A DNA stretch of 64,000 bases, taken from the NCBI RefSeq assembly GCF_003726095.1, contig NZ_CP026031.1, positions 558,001 through 622,000 on the forward strand, given 5' to 3'. Positions 7,432-17,247 of the stretch are shown in pieces. The first letter of the stretch is position 1; each line of letters opens with the position of its first letter. Under the pieces are notes generated by a model. It did not search any database and was not told the DNA's origin. It saw only the letters and a list, made by a program, of their open reading frames with translations. This stretch comes from Niallia circulans (GTDB taxonomy: Bacteria > Bacillota > Bacilli > Bacillales > Cytobacillaceae). The translations under genes and the position numbers were made by a program.

Positions 7432-8922
7432 TTATTCCATAATAGGTAAGATTATATTTACCTTTGTGCCTTTCTTTTCCCTACTGGATATATGGATTTC
7501 ACCATCGAATGATTCAACGATTCTTTTACATACAACGAGCCCCAAGCCAGTCCCTGTTTCCTTCGAAGTATTAAATGGCTCAAATATTTTCTTTAACTGT
7601 TGATTGGACATGCCAATGCCATTATCGGTGATTGTAATGATTACGTTTGACTTAACGGAACGTATGGAAAGTTCTAACTGCCCGCCCTTTTCCATTGCTT
7701 CAAGCGCATTTTTGGTTAAATTAAGTAATACTTGTTTCATTTGATCGGCGATTCCGAGAATATAAATGTCTTGGTCAGATATCTTTTCTGTATATTTTAC
7801 ATTATATAAATTTGCTTCCGAAACGATAAGCGGATTAAGTTCTGCGATGATTAATTTTAAGTTTATTTTTTGCTTATTTTGTGCAGTTGGCTTTCCTAAG
7901 ATAAGGAATTGACTTACGATTTCATTTATCCGTACAATTTCTTTTTGGATAATAGAAAAATAAAACTGGTCTTGCTGATCATGATATTTCTCACTTAATA
8001 ATTGAATGAGACCTTTGATACCAGTTAGAGGATTCCTAATTTCATGTGCAGAACTAGCGGCTAAATTGCCGACAAGTTCTAATTTTTGAATTTCGTTTTG
8101 TTTTGCTTCTTCTTCTCTTATTTTACGATGATAGTAAAGAATTAAAAGCATATAAAAGAAATGGAAAATCACCATAAAAAAAAGAAGGACCCATATTTTC
8201 GATTTTACGATATTCCAAATATGTGGTTTTTCTAATTCCACAATGATGGTCCAAGGCAGGCGATCAATGGGCATACTTATAACTTCTTTTTTATTGATTG
8301 ATGCACCATCATTTATATAAAAAATGCGTTCTTTTTGTTCATTCATAATGGCGATGTTTTCCTCTGAGGATAGCATTTTCGTGATATTTATTAAGTGATC
8401 GACACGGAGATAAGCAGTTATAATTGAATTTAATTGATTATGGTCACTGATAATAGGCATGGCAATACCGATTACTTTCTGACCGTTGCTTAATACTTCC
8501 TCTCTATTAGAAATCACTAAGTCCTTTGAATTAATAACTTCCATTATATAATCCTCTTCAGAGATATCAATCGAATCATACGTATCATTAACCCCAGCAA
8601 TTGTTTTACCTGAACTATCAAGTAAGAATATACCACCATAAATATGCTCATTCGTAAACACTTTTTTTAATAGGTTATTAATTTCTTCTGCTGAATCGGT
8701 ATTAGTTTGAATGGAGAGACTTAGAATATTTAAAGAAGAGACGATTTTGTTTATATAAGAGTCCCATTGTCTTTGGTGAATAGAGGCCACCCATTCTGCA
8801 TGAGCCTTATTTTTTGCTTCTTCTCTATTTACTTGGTAATAAAAAAATAGAATAGTTGTAATAAGGATCGGAATAACGACAATTGCAAAATATAAAAGCT
8901 TTTTGTGTGTGTTTATTTTCAT
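7432..8922 (-). CDS. kinD: Membrane sensor histidine kinase (KinD-like)
   Basis: 496 residues. One transmembrane segment near the N-terminus (LLYFAIVVIPILITTILFFY), an extracellular PDC/dCache-like sensor of about 200 residues, a second membrane span (IWVLLFFMVIFHFFYMLLIL), then HisKA with the acceptor His at 293 (SAHEIRNPLTGIKG) and a HATPase with DNGIGM and GTGLGL boxes. The domain order and the place between spo0E and mhqR match KinD of B. subtilis, a phosphorelay kinase. The longest frame starts at 9009, but GGAGA lies eight bases before the ATG at 8922, giving a length near the family norm. The ligand of the sensor is not readable from sequence. Confidence 0.82.
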   Translation of the reverse strand: MKINTHKKLLYFAIVVIPILITTILFFYYQVNREEAKNKAHAEWVASIHQRQWDSYINKIVSSLNILSLSIQTNTDSAEEINNLLKKVFTNEHIYGGIFLLDSSGKTIAGVNDTYDSIDISEEDYIMEVINSKDLVISNREEVLSNGQKVIGIAMPIISDHNQLNSIITAYLRVDHLINITKMLSSEENIAIMNEQKERIFYINDGASINKKEVISMPIDRLPWTIIVELEKPHIWNIVKSKIWVLLFFMVIFHFFYMLLILYYHRKIREEEAKQNEIQKLELVGNLAASSAHEIRNPLTGIKGLIQLLSEKYHDQQDQFYFSIIQKEIVRINEIVSQFLILGKPTAQNKQKINLKLIIAELNPLIVSEANLYNVKYTEKISDQDIYILGIADQMKQVLLNLTKNALEAMEKGGQLELSIRSVKSNVIITITDNGIGMSNQQLKKIFEPFNTSKETGTGLGLVVCKRIVESFDGEIHISSREKKGTKVNIILPIME

Positions 8923-9016
8923 CAATAGATTCTCCATAGGGTAATTCCAATATATAGATATAATTATAACATGAAATAGAGAAAGCTCAATGAAGGGGAA
9001 GGTTTTCATCTGGAAA

Positions 9017-9063
9017 TTGACAAAAGACCTAGGGAATAATATAATTTATCTGAATTCGAGATA
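9017..9063 (+). promoter_or_regulatory. Consensus SigA promoter and MhqR operator of mhqR
   Basis: TTGACA (9017-9022), a 17-bp spacer and TATAAT (9040-9045) form a perfect SigA promoter. Immediately downstream is TATCTGAATTCGAGATA (9047-9063), which differs from the inverted repeat known for MhqR (TATCTCGAATTCGAGATA) by one missing C. The operator covers the expected transcription start near 9052. This predicts strong expression that MhqR itself represses. Confidence 0.85.
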
Positions 9064-9095
9064 GTGAATTATATACTAATAAGGGAAGTTTATAA

Positions 9096-9536
9096 ATGGC
9101 AAAAAAAGATATCGATCAATCATTAAAGTTATATATTGTATTATCACGTGCTTATCGAGCAATAAATGAAAATGTTAATAAGGCAATCACGGCAAACGGC
9201 TTGAATCCGACAGAGTTTGCAGTCCTGGAATTGCTGTATCATAAAGGCGATCAGCCGCTACAGCAAATTGGGGGAAAGATTTTGTTAGCAAGTGGGAGCA
9301 TCACTTATGTGGTAGATAAATTAGAGGAAAAAGGATATTTAAAAAGGGTTGCCTGCCCAACTGATAGACGAGTTACATTTGCACAAATTACTGATAATGG
9401 TAAAGGATTAATAGAGAGTATTTTCCCAAATCATGAGCAAAGAATTCATGAAATCATGTCTGAATTGACACCAGATGAAAAAGATACTGCAATTGAATTA
9501 ATAAAAAGACTTGGATTATCTGTTGGGGATAAATAG
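9096..9536 (+). CDS. mhqR: MarR-family repressor MhqR (YkvE)
   Basis: 146 residues with a MarR winged helix (LASGSITYVVDKLEEKGYLKR and DRRVTFAQIT wing). MhqR in B. subtilis represses dioxygenases and reductases that detoxify quinones and is induced by catechol and hydroquinone stress. Identification rests on the family, the position beside kinD, and the operator. Only one cysteine is present (in VACPTDRR), the wing-adjacent position. Ribosome site AGGGAAG precedes the ATG. No mhq target gene lies in this window. Confidence 0.85.
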   Translation: MAKKDIDQSLKLYIVLSRAYRAINENVNKAITANGLNPTEFAVLELLYHKGDQPLQQIGGKILLASGSITYVVDKLEEKGYLKRVACPTDRRVTFAQITDNGKGLIESIFPNHEQRIHEIMSELTPDEKDTAIELIKRLGLSVGDK

Positions 9537-9557
9537 GACAAGAAAAACTTATTATAA

Positions 9558-9626
9558 GCGAGTATTTCAGAAGGAAGATTTATTTTGATAGGAAATAAAT
9601 CTTTCATTATGAATATTCGCTTTTTT
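9558..9626 (+). terminator. Terminator after mhqR
   Basis: An outer stem GCGAGTATT / GAATATTCGC with one wobble encloses a perfect 10-bp stem (AGATTTATTT / AAATAAATCT). The structure is followed by TTTTTTG. Confidence 0.8.
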
Positions 9627-9692
9627 GTATTGGTCTTCCTAGATTTCATGTATAATTAGAGAAGCCAGTTAAAAATGGAGGGATATAAAAGA

Positions 9693-11387
9693 ATGAAGTT
9701 TTCGGAATTTACATACAAAAGACCAGATATAAATGAATTTACAATTAGAATGGACGAATTATTAGTAGAGTTTAATCAGGCAGAGCATTTAGATCAACAA
9801 ATGGCAGCAATGGAAAAAATAAATGAGCTTAGAAATGACATTTCTACTATGTTTAATTTATGCTATATCCGCCATTCTGTTGATACAAATGATGAGTTTT
9901 ACCAGCAAGAACAAGATTATATCGATGAGATATCACCAAAGGTAGAAGGGCTTATTACAAAGTATTATCAAGCGCTTGTTCAATCTAAATTTAAACCAGA
10001 ATTAGAAGAAAAATGGGGCAAGCAATTATTTGCATTAGCAGAAGCGCAACTAAAAGTATTCTCAGAGGATATCGTTGAATTACTTCAGCAAGAAAATAAA
10101 CTCTCTACTGAATATACTAAGCTTGTTGCCTCTGCCAAGATTTTGTTTGAAGGGGAAGAAAGAACACTGGCACAATTACAGCCATTTACAGAATCAAAAA
10201 ATCGCGAGACGAGAAAGGCAGCAAGTGAAGCCCGGTTTGCTTTTTTCCGTGAACATGAAGAGCAGTTAGATAGAATATACGATGATATGGTGAAGGTTCG
10301 GACAGAAATTGCTAATAAGCTAGGCTATAAAAACTTCGTCGAGTTAGGTTATGATCGTATGTATCGCACAGATTATAATGCAGATATGGTTGCGGCTTTT
10401 AGAAAACAAGTTGAAGACTATATCGTCCCCCTTGCAACTAAATTAAAAGAAAGACAAAGGGAGAGAATCGGAGTTGACTCCTTAAAATTTTATGATGAAC
10501 CATTCGAATTTGTAACTGGAAATGCAGCTCCTAAAGGAGATTCAGAGTGGATCGTTGAAAATGGACAAAAGATGTATAATGAATTATCAAAAGAAACGGG
10601 TGATTTCTTCTCTTATATGAGAGAAACAGAATTAATGGATTTGGTCGCTAAAAAGGGAAAAGCTGGTGGTGGCTATTGTACTTTTATCGAAAATTATAAA
10701 GCACCATTTATTTTCTCAAACTTTAATGGTACATCAGGCGATATTGATGTCTTAACCCATGAAGCAGGTCATGCATTTCAAGTGTATTCTAGCGGCGGCT
10801 TTGCTATCCCAGAATACTATTGGCCAACATATGAAGCAGCAGAAATTCATTCCATGAGTATGGAGTTTTTCACATGGCCATGGATGGATTTATTCTTTAA
10901 AGAAGATGTAGAAAAATATAAGTTTTCTCATTTAAGTTCTGCCCTGCTATTCCTTCCGTATGGAGTATCAGTTGATGAATTTCAGCATTGGGTTTACGAA
11001 AACCCGACGGCTACTCCATCAGAAAGGAAGCAAGCATGGAGAAAGATAGAAAGAAAATATAGTCCTCATCTTGATTATGATGGAAATGAATATCTGGAAA
11101 ATGGAGGTTTCTGGCAAAAACAAGGACATATTTATAATTCTCCATTCTATTATATTGATTATACATTAGCACAAATATGTGCCTTCCAATTTTGGAAACG
11201 TTCAAGAGAGAATAAAGAAGAAGCTTGGGAAGATTATGTCAAGCTTTGCGGCTTGGGAGGCAGTATGCCATTTACAGAATTAGTCAAAGCAGCTAATTTA
11301 ATTTCTCCTTTTGAAGAAGGCTGTGTGGAATCTGTAGTAGGGGAAATCGATGAATGGTTAAATTCAGTAGATGACCGTAATTTATAA
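9693..11387 (+). CDS. M3-family oligoendopeptidase (PepF-like)
   Basis: 564 residues. A zinc peptidase of the thimet/oligoendopeptidase F group: the HExxH motif is H356-EAGH in DVLTHEAGHAFQ, and a third ligand Glu follows about 28 residues later in YEAAEIHSMSMEF. It is expected to cut short peptides in the cytoplasm. No signal peptide or membrane span. A frame ATG exists at 9675, but GGAGGG lies ten bases before the ATG at 9693. This gene replaces the motAB genes that follow mhqR in B. subtilis. A local RBS and its own terminator suggest a single-gene unit. Confidence 0.85.
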   Translation: MKFSEFTYKRPDINEFTIRMDELLVEFNQAEHLDQQMAAMEKINELRNDISTMFNLCYIRHSVDTNDEFYQQEQDYIDEISPKVEGLITKYYQALVQSKFKPELEEKWGKQLFALAEAQLKVFSEDIVELLQQENKLSTEYTKLVASAKILFEGEERTLAQLQPFTESKNRETRKAASEARFAFFREHEEQLDRIYDDMVKVRTEIANKLGYKNFVELGYDRMYRTDYNADMVAAFRKQVEDYIVPLATKLKERQRERIGVDSLKFYDEPFEFVTGNAAPKGDSEWIVENGQKMYNELSKETGDFFSYMRETELMDLVAKKGKAGGGYCTFIENYKAPFIFSNFNGTSGDIDVLTHEAGHAFQVYSSGGFAIPEYYWPTYEAAEIHSMSMEFFTWPWMDLFFKEDVEKYKFSHLSSALLFLPYGVSVDEFQHWVYENPTATPSERKQAWRKIERKYSPHLDYDGNEYLENGGFWQKQGHIYNSPFYYIDYTLAQICAFQFWKRSRENKEEAWEDYVKLCGLGGSMPFTELVKAANLISPFEEGCVESVVGEIDEWLNSVDDRNL

Positions 11388-11392
11388 AAATA

Positions 11393-11424
11393 AAAACCGT
11401 GGGAATAATTCCTCCCACGGTTTT
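11393..11424. terminator. Bidirectional terminator between the M3 peptidase and clpE
   Basis: A 12-bp perfect stem (AAAACCGTGGGA / TCCCACGGTTTT) with an 8-nt loop. The A and T flanks serve both strands, and the two genes converge on it. Confidence 0.88.
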
Positions 11425-11436
11425 AGCTATTTATTT

Positions 11437-13593
11437 TTATGATAATGTTTTAGAGAGAACTGGTTTTATTTTAATTTGGTCATCCTCTAGAACAGCTGTT
11501 AATTCTGTTACAGATGGATCATCAAGAATAACATCTGCCAGTTGATCTTCTAAATGTTCTTGAATCACTCTTCTTAAAGGACGAGCTCCGAAGCTTGGAT
11601 GGGTACCGAGTTCAACAATTTTCTCTTTTGCAGTGTCCTCTACATGTAAAGTAATATTCTGTTCTTGCAAGTTTTGAGCAAGTTCTTGTATCAATAAATC
11701 AGTAATGCGAAGTAAGTGTTCTTTTTCCAGTGTTTTAAACTCAATAATCGCATCAAAGCGGTTAAGAAATTCAGGTTTAAAGAAGTTTCCTAATGTTTGT
11801 AATAAATTACTTTCTTCAATGGCATCATTATTTCCAAAGCCAACCACTTTGTGCTTATGACCAACACTAGCATTACTTGTCATGATAATAACAGAATCCT
11901 TGAAGCTTACTGTACGTCCTTGACTATCTGTTAAACGTCCATCTTCTAAAATTTGCAGGAAGATAGATTGGATATCAGGATGTGCTTTTTCGATTTCATC
12001 TAGCAGGATAATGCTATATGGATTTCTTCTTACTTTTTCCGTTAATTGTCCTGCTTCTTCATGACCGACATAGCCTGGAGGAGAACCAATTATTTTACTA
12101 ATACTATGTTTCTCCATATATTCACTCATATCTAATCGAATCATGCTGTCTTTGTTGCCAAATAATTCTTCTGCAAGTGTTTTAGTAAGTTCGGTTTTTC
12201 CGACCCCAGTTGGACCGACAAATAGGAAGCTTCCGATTGGTCTTGTTTTTGATTTTAGTCCTGCTCTACTACGCTTAATAGCTTTCGCCACTTTGCGGAC
12301 TGCCTCGTCCTGGCCAATCACTTTTGCAGCTAAACGTTCACTCAAAAACTTCATTTTTTGTTGCTCATCTTCCTGTAATTTTCCAACAGGAATCCCCGTT
12401 TTCTTTTCGATAAGTTGTTGAATAAGGGTAACATCGACAATCGGTTTTTCTTCTATATTTGGTTCGTTTATAGCTTTTTCAAGCTGTTGCTCTTCTCTAC
12501 GTAATTCTGCTGCTTTCTCGTAATTTTCTTCTTTCAATGCTTGTTCTTTTTCTTTTGCTATCATAGCAAGACGATTTTCAATTTCTTCTGTGTTTTGATA
12601 AGTAGAAGAAAGATTCATTTTAGAACCAGCCTCATCCATTAAATCAATTGCTTTATCTGGTAAAAAGCGATCTTGGATATAACGATGAGAGAGCTCTGCA
12701 CATGCTTTAATCGCATCCTCAGTATAAGTAACTTCATGGAACTTTTCATACTTATCCTTAATACCATTTAAGATGGAAAGAGTTGCCTCAACAGATGGCT
12801 CACTTACCTGTACCGGCTGGAATCTTCGCTCTAATGCAGCATCTTTTTCGATTTGACGGTATTCTTTTAAGGTAGTTGCCCCAATGATATGCAATTCGCC
12901 ACGAGCGAGTGCCGGTTTTAGAATATTACCTGCATCCATTGATCCTTCTGCAGAACCTGCCCCAACTAACTGGTGAATTTCATCGATAAAGACGATTACA
13001 TTCTTTCGAGCTTGTACTTCTTGAATTACTTGCTTCATTTTTTCTTCAAATTGTCCTCGAATTCCAGTATTCGAAACAAGGGAAGCAACATCCAATAAAT
13101 AAATTTCTTTGTTTTGTAATTTTTTTGGAACATTACCTTCTATAATTTTTAATGCTAAGCCTTCCGCTATTGCTGTTTTTCCGACACCAGGTTCGCCAAT
13201 TAGCACAGGATTGTTTTTATTTCTACGATTTAGGATTTCAATAACACGTTCGATTTCATTTTCTCTGCCGATAACGGGATCAATCAAACCAGCGTTCGCC
13301 ATTTGATTTAAATTTTTTCCGTGTTTATCAAGAATACCTGCTTTTTTATGGTTGTTAGTAAAAGGAGCTTCCTTTGAAGTACTAGCTCCCCCTAATGGAT
13401 TTGATTGGTTAAATGATTGAAATAACTCATCAAAAGGGGAAGGTTGGAAAAACATTGGGCCACTTTGTGCTGTCATTTTTTGCTTTTCTTTTTGATAGCA
13501 TGCATGACATAGATTCATTGTGCTTTCCATATTGTTAAAAACAAATCGTAAACTGATTGTTGCATTATTTTGTTGGCACATTTCACATTTCAT
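11437..13593 (-). CDS. clpE: ATP-dependent Clp protease ATPase subunit ClpE
   Basis: 718 residues. An N-terminal treble-clef zinc finger (CEMC at 3-6 and CHAC near 30) replaces the usual Clp N-domain, which is diagnostic of ClpE. Two AAA+ modules follow, with Walker A motifs [12 protein letters not shown] and [16 protein letters not shown]-type coiled coil lies between them. ClpE is a heat- and stress-induced unfoldase that works with ClpP. Two CtsR operators overlap the promoter, in keeping with CtsR control. Confidence 0.93.
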   Translation of the reverse strand: MKCEMCQQNNATISLRFVFNNMESTMNLCHACYQKEKQKMTAQSGPMFFQPSPFDELFQSFNQSNPLGGASTSKEAPFTNNHKKAGILDKHGKNLNQMANAGLIDPVIGRENEIERVIEILNRRNKNNPVLIGEPGVGKTAIAEGLALKIIEGNVPKKLQNKEIYLLDVASLVSNTGIRGQFEEKMKQVIQEVQARKNVIVFIDEIHQLVGAGSAEGSMDAGNILKPALARGELHIIGATTLKEYRQIEKDAALERRFQPVQVSEPSVEATLSILNGIKDKYEKFHEVTYTEDAIKACAELSHRYIQDRFLPDKAIDLMDEAGSKMNLSSTYQNTEEIENRLAMIAKEKEQALKEENYEKAAELRREEQQLEKAINEPNIEEKPIVDVTLIQQLIEKKTGIPVGKLQEDEQQKMKFLSERLAAKVIGQDEAVRKVAKAIKRSRAGLKSKTRPIGSFLFVGPTGVGKTELTKTLAEELFGNKDSMIRLDMSEYMEKHSISKIIGSPPGYVGHEEAGQLTEKVRRNPYSIILLDEIEKAHPDIQSIFLQILEDGRLTDSQGRTVSFKDSVIIMTSNASVGHKHKVVGFGNNDAIEESNLLQTLGNFFKPEFLNRFDAIIEFKTLEKEHLLRITDLLIQELAQNLQEQNITLHVEDTAKEKIVELGTHPSFGARPLRRVIQEHLEDQLADVILDDPSVTELTAVLEDDQIKIKPVLSKTLS

Positions 13594-13614
13594 TGTAAAT
13601 ATCCTCCTTTTGAA

Positions 13615-13673
13615 TTTGACTAATATTGACCTTTTGTAATTATGATTATACTTTGACCTTTTTTGACTTTCAA
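13615..13673 (-). promoter_or_regulatory. clpE promoter with two CtsR operators
   Basis: On the minus strand TTGAAA (13668-13673) and TATAAT (13645-13650) are 17 bp apart. A perfect CtsR heptad repeat, AGTCAAA-AAA-GGTCAAA, fills that spacer (13652-13668). A second one with one mismatch (GGTCAAT-ATT-AGTCAAA, 13615-13631) sits just downstream of the expected start. Binding at either would block the polymerase. Confidence 0.9.
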
Positions 13674-13852
13674 GTATTTTGCTTCAAAATAAAATTTAGA
13701 AATTTATGTATATAGGAAATTTCTTTGTGTCTATACCAATTTTCCTATTTTAAAAGGGTTAAACGTCATGGATAAAATAAATTTTTAATAGGCTAAAATG
13801 CTCGTCATTGTTTGTCCATTTCTACATATAGTTGATGTAAGGAGGGAAATAT

Positions 13853-14884
13853 GTGAAAAATAAATGGAGTGCTGCAATTCAGCTTGCAGCAGTTTATGTA
13901 GGCACGGTAGTTGGTGCTGGCTTTGCGACAGGGAGAGAAATAGTGGTGTTCTTTTCACAATATGGATTTATTGGCTTTTTAGGGATACTTTTAAGTGGGA
14001 TTATTTTTGCCTATTTCGGAGCAAAATTAATGAGGATATCTGTCAAAATAAAGGCATCTTCCTATCAAGAATTTACCATTTACTTGTTTGGTAACATTGT
14101 TGGAAACATGATTAACTTTCTATTATTATTAATGCTTTTAGGTGTTTGCGCCGTGATGTTTTCAGGAGCGGGTGCTGTATTTGAAGAGCAGCTTGGGCTG
14201 AATAAAAGCACTGGTGTCATCTTTACTATTATTCTTTCCTTACTTGTTATGAGAGTTGGTACAAAGGGATTGTTTGCTGTAAACACTTTTGTTGTACCTA
14301 TTATGATTACTTTTAGTTTTATTTTATTTCTACTTTCTATATCTTTGCCTGGGTTTTTTGGTGAGATATTTCAGATGGAGAATATTTCATGGAAAACGAT
14401 CAGTTCTCCATTTTCGTATACTGCTTTAAATTTAGCTTTGGCCATTGCGGTTCTAGTACCTGCTGCCTCTGAAATCGGCGATGAAGAAGTGGCAAAATGG
14501 GGAGGGATATTAGGTGGAATCGCTTTAATGCTTATTTTAATATCTAGTCATTTTTCTCTTATTATGCTATCAGATGTTTACCGGTATTCCATTCCGATGG
14601 CTGTCATTATGAAAAATTTGGCTCCTCAGCTTTCATGGGTATATATATTAGTGATTTATGGAGAAATTTTCAGTTCTGTTATTGGGAATATCTATGGATT
14701 AGAGAGGCAGTTGCGCAGTTTTATTCCTTTACCAAGCATGGTTATAATTGGAGGAATTATTTTAATTTCTTATCTAATTAGTTACGTCCAATATGGTACG
14801 CTATTATCCTTTTTATATCCTATATTTGGATATATAAGTTTAGTTTTCTTACTATTCTTATGGAGAAAGCCCATACCAAAATGA
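13853..14884 (+). CDS. ykvI: YkvI-family polytopic membrane protein
   Basis: 343 residues with about ten transmembrane segments. The first segment contains GTVVGAGFATGRE, a small-residue motif shared with amino-acid/sodium symporter-like folds of the LeuT group. YkvI of B. subtilis has no established function. Start is GTG with GGAGGG six bases upstream; the overlapping ATG is followed directly by a stop. clpE is divergent, about 260 bp away, and no shared operator is seen on this side. Transport of an amino acid or similar solute is a guess from the fold. Confidence 0.8.
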   Translation: MKNKWSAAIQLAAVYVGTVVGAGFATGREIVVFFSQYGFIGFLGILLSGIIFAYFGAKLMRISVKIKASSYQEFTIYLFGNIVGNMINFLLLLMLLGVCAVMFSGAGAVFEEQLGLNKSTGVIFTIILSLLVMRVGTKGLFAVNTFVVPIMITFSFILFLLSISLPGFFGEIFQMENISWKTISSPFSYTALNLALAIAVLVPAASEIGDEEVAKWGGILGGIALMLILISSHFSLIMLSDVYRYSIPMAVIMKNLAPQLSWVYILVIYGEIFSSVIGNIYGLERQLRSFIPLPSMVIIGGIILISYLISYVQYGTLLSFLYPIFGYISLVFLLFLWRKPIPK

Positions 14885-14894
14885 TGAATAGCAA

Positions 14895-14942
14895 GACAAG
14901 AAGTTCCCTATTGCTCAGGAAAAGATAGGGATACTTCTTGTC
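14895..14942. terminator. Long hairpin between convergent ykvI and the PFL gene
   Basis: GACAAGAAGT-T-CCCTAT pairs with ATAGGG-AT-ACTTCTTGTC around a 13-nt loop. Neither flank has a T-run, but the position between two convergent stops suggests a shared terminator. Confidence 0.6.
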
Positions 14943-14954
14943 CAGTATATAATA

Positions 14955-16316
14955 CTAATTAATTAAAGCTTGTAGAGGAGATGGAATACGTCCACCACGA
15001 TTAATTAATTTATCAGAGCTATACGGATTGACACCCATAACAGGTGCTCGACCTAATAATCCGCCGAATTCAACGATTTCTCCTTCTTTTTTCCCTGGAA
15101 CAGGAATAACGCGAACAGCTGTTGTTTTTTTATTAATCATCCCAATGGCTGCTTCATCGGCAATTATGGCAGATAAAGTAGCAGCTGTAACATCTCCAGT
15201 AAGAGCAATCATGTCAAGGCCAACAGAGCAGACACATGTCATTGCCTCTAATTTAGACAGGGTTAAGCTATTGTCTAAAATCCCTTTAATCATTCCATTG
15301 TCTTCGCTCACTGGAATAAAGGCTCCGCTTAATCCGCCCACATAGCTGCTTGCCATTGCACCACCTTTTTTTACTGCATCATTCATTAAGGCGAGGGCAG
15401 CAATAGTGCCATGAGTTCCAACTCGTTCTAAGCCGATTTCTTCTAATATCTCTGCAACACTATCGTTAATAGCGTTTGTTGGAGCAAGAGATAGGTCCAT
15501 AATACCGAAAGGCACGTTTAATCGTTCCGCAACGACACGACCTATTAATTCACCAGCACGAGTAATTTTAAAGGTTGTTTTTTTGATGATATCTGATACT
15601 TCGCCTAAATCTGCTGCAGGATATTTTTTTAGTGCACTTAAAACGACTCCAGGACCACTAACCCCTACATTGATAACAACTTCTCCTTCACCAGCTCCAT
15701 GGAAAGCACCTGCCATGAAGGGATTATCCTCCACAGGATTACAGAAGACAACGAGCTTAGCGCAAGCTAAACCATTTGTATCTTTCGTATTTTCTGCTGC
15801 TTTTTTGATAATTTCTCCCATTTGTTTGACAGCATCCATATTAATTCCTGTTCTTGTCGTAGCAACAGAGACAGAAGAACAAACACGTTCCGTAACAGAA
15901 AGTGCTTCTGGGAGAGCGTCTAATAATGTTTGATCCCCTTTAGAAATCCCTTTATGAACAAGAGCAGAATATCCACCAATGAAATCTACATTTAAATCTT
16001 TTGCTGCTTTGTCTAGGGTTTTGGCAAGCGTTACAGCCTGTTCTACTGTACTATTTCCAAGTATTTCGGCAATAGGGGTGATGGAAATCCGCTTATTAAT
16101 AATAGGAATTCCATACTCCTTTTCTACCGCATTTGCTACTTCTGTTAATTTGCTTGCATAAGTTGTAATTTTTTTGTATACAGAATCATTTAATTTTTGG
16201 AAATCAGAATCAGCACAATCATAAAGACTGATTCCCATTGTCACAGTACGAATATCAAGATTCTCCATCTGTACCATGTTGATTGTTTCCATCATTTCAT
16301 TTAATGCAATTTTCAT
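14955..16316 (-). CDS. PFL-family protein (UPF0210/DUF711)
   Basis: 453 residues of the UPF0210 family, distantly related to the glycyl-radical PFL fold but without a glycyl-radical signature. Conserved stretches such as GVSGPGVV, the [15 protein letters not shown] block and a C-terminal SPLQALIN are visible. Function is not established. It nearly always follows an ACT-domain gene of the UPF0237 family, as here (17-bp gap), so the two are one operon. The operon is preceded by a glycine-type riboswitch, hinting at a role in amino-acid metabolism. The start ATG is preceded by AGAGGG. Confidence 0.85.
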   Translation of the reverse strand: MKIALNEMMETINMVQMENLDIRTVTMGISLYDCADSDFQKLNDSVYKKITTYASKLTEVANAVEKEYGIPIINKRISITPIAEILGNSTVEQAVTLAKTLDKAAKDLNVDFIGGYSALVHKGISKGDQTLLDALPEALSVTERVCSSVSVATTRTGINMDAVKQMGEIIKKAAENTKDTNGLACAKLVVFCNPVEDNPFMAGAFHGAGEGEVVINVGVSGPGVVLSALKKYPAADLGEVSDIIKKTTFKITRAGELIGRVVAERLNVPFGIMDLSLAPTNAINDSVAEILEEIGLERVGTHGTIAALALMNDAVKKGGAMASSYVGGLSGAFIPVSEDNGMIKGILDNSLTLSKLEAMTCVCSVGLDMIALTGDVTAATLSAIIADEAAIGMINKKTTAVRVIPVPGKKEGEIVEFGGLLGRAPVMGVNPYSSDKLINRGGRIPSPLQALIN

Positions 16317-16333
16317 TATTGGACCCTCTTTTC

Positions 16334-16612
16334 TTAAACGCGGTGCATAGATTGGAAGATTTCTTCTAATTGGATATTTATTTTTAAATGAAGTTGCTCG
16401 CTTAGTTCGTCAAACTGTTTTGTTAAGTTATCTAAGTTTTCTTTATCAGTGATATCTACGAGCATCATCATCGTAAAGAAATCCTGGAGAATGGTTTGAC
16501 TTATATCTAGGATATTGATGTGATTATTAGAAAGGATTGTTGTAACCTTACTGATAATTCCGATTTGATCTTTTCCAATTACGCTGACAACTGCGCGACG
16601 TTGTTGAACCAT
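16334..16612 (-). CDS. ACT-domain protein (UPF0237)
   Basis: 92 residues that form one ACT domain ([20 protein letters not shown]...[13 protein letters not shown]), the small-molecule-binding fold that usually senses amino acids. Two ATG codons are adjacent; GAGGTG sits only two bases before the first, so the second (16612) is preferred. It is the first gene of the operon with the PFL-family gene. A terminator and a glycine-type aptamer lie upstream, so glycine may govern its expression. Confidence 0.85.
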   Translation of the reverse strand: MVQQRRAVVSVIGKDQIGIISKVTTILSNNHINILDISQTILQDFFTMMMLVDITDKENLDNLTKQFDELSEQLHLKINIQLEEIFQSMHRV

Positions 16613-16673
16613 CATTTCACCTCATAATTTCCTATTGTTTTACATCTTAAATAAAAGAGTAGGGAAGAATGTA

Positions 16674-16706
16674 TGAAAAAAACAGATTGGAGACACCAAT
16701 CTGTTT
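16674..16706 (-). terminator. Attenuator terminator between riboswitch and ACT gene
   Basis: On the minus strand AACAGATTGG pairs with CCAATCTGTT around a 5-nt loop, followed by TTTTTTT. It lies after the aptamer and about 60 bases before the ACT start codon. The upstream segment AACCAAT (plus-strand 16749-16755) is complementary to ATTGGT of the 5' arm, so it could form an antiterminator. Confidence 0.82.
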
Positions 16707-16758
16707 AAAAGGATAAGAAGAACCAGGACATGATAACTTTAAGTATGTATTGGTTGAT

Positions 16759-16826
16759 CTTCTGTCCTTTTACCTGAGATTGTGAATCCTTCGGTGCCGT
16801 TTTTTACAGAACGGTCTCTCCAGAAG
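16759..16826 (-). promoter_or_regulatory. Glycine-type riboswitch aptamer
   Basis: Read on the minus strand the segment has the conserved glycine aptamer blocks in order: CTTCTGGAGAG, a short hairpin (ACCGTT..AACGG), CACCGAAGG, AATCTCAGGTAAAAGGACAG, and AAG closing P1 (CTTCTG with CAGAAG). Only one aptamer is visible; the second of a tandem pair is absent or decayed. A terminator follows, suggesting transcriptional control of the ACT/PFL operon. Glycine as ligand is inferred from the motif. Confidence 0.85.
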
Positions 16827-17042
16827 CTGCTCCTGTTATAGTTTGATCCATAACATTCATAGCATGCAATTATTTAAGAAATATAATGTGATGTTAACAG
16901 TTTTTTATCAAGTGGTCAACAGAATATTTGCAAACATAGTGTCATTTAGATGGGGGAGAATAAGTCTTAAAACGTTAAGAAAGAAATGGATACAAAACGA
17001 AATACTGTTCATGATAAAACGGAAAGGATGGAGGTGAGAAAA

Positions 17043-17147
17043 GTGTCAAAAGCGCAGAGCGAAAAAGAAAGAGAATGGACTGTACGTAAGCAGAAACAAA
17101 AGCCGCATGGAAAAGTAAAAACGAAAAAGGAATTAGCAGAAGAGTAG
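17043..17147 (+). CDS. Small basic protein, DUF6254-like
   Basis: 34 codons starting at GTG with a strong ribosome site (GGAGGTG, six bases upstream). The product is highly charged: MSKAQSEKEREWTVRKQ at the start and KPHGKVKTKKELAEE at the end. I recall a family of short Bacillus proteins (DUF6254, YkzE) with the same EKER-W and PHGKVK motifs. Function is unknown. A good bidirectional terminator follows. Confidence 0.75.
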   Translation: MSKAQSEKEREWTVRKQKQKPHGKVKTKKELAEE

Positions 17148-17187
17148 TCTCTTCTTTATAATATAGAAGTTAGGTGTAAAGCGCATA

Positions 17188-17236
17188 CAAAAAAGAAGTC
17201 AATAAGTGGGGAAATTCCCAATCTGACTTCTTTTTT
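17188..17236. terminator. Bidirectional terminator
   Basis: AAAAAAGAAGTCA (17189-17201) pairs perfectly with TGACTTCTTTTTT (17224-17236). It separates the convergent DUF6254-like gene and ykvS. Confidence 0.88.
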
Positions 17237-17247
17237 AGGTTTCTTGA

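Noticed and set aside
16843..17037. 64-codon plus-strand open frame between the riboswitch and the DUF6254-like gene
   Set aside because: No ribosome site; it starts in the likely promoter region of the minus-strand riboswitch and ends inside the ribosome site of the next gene.
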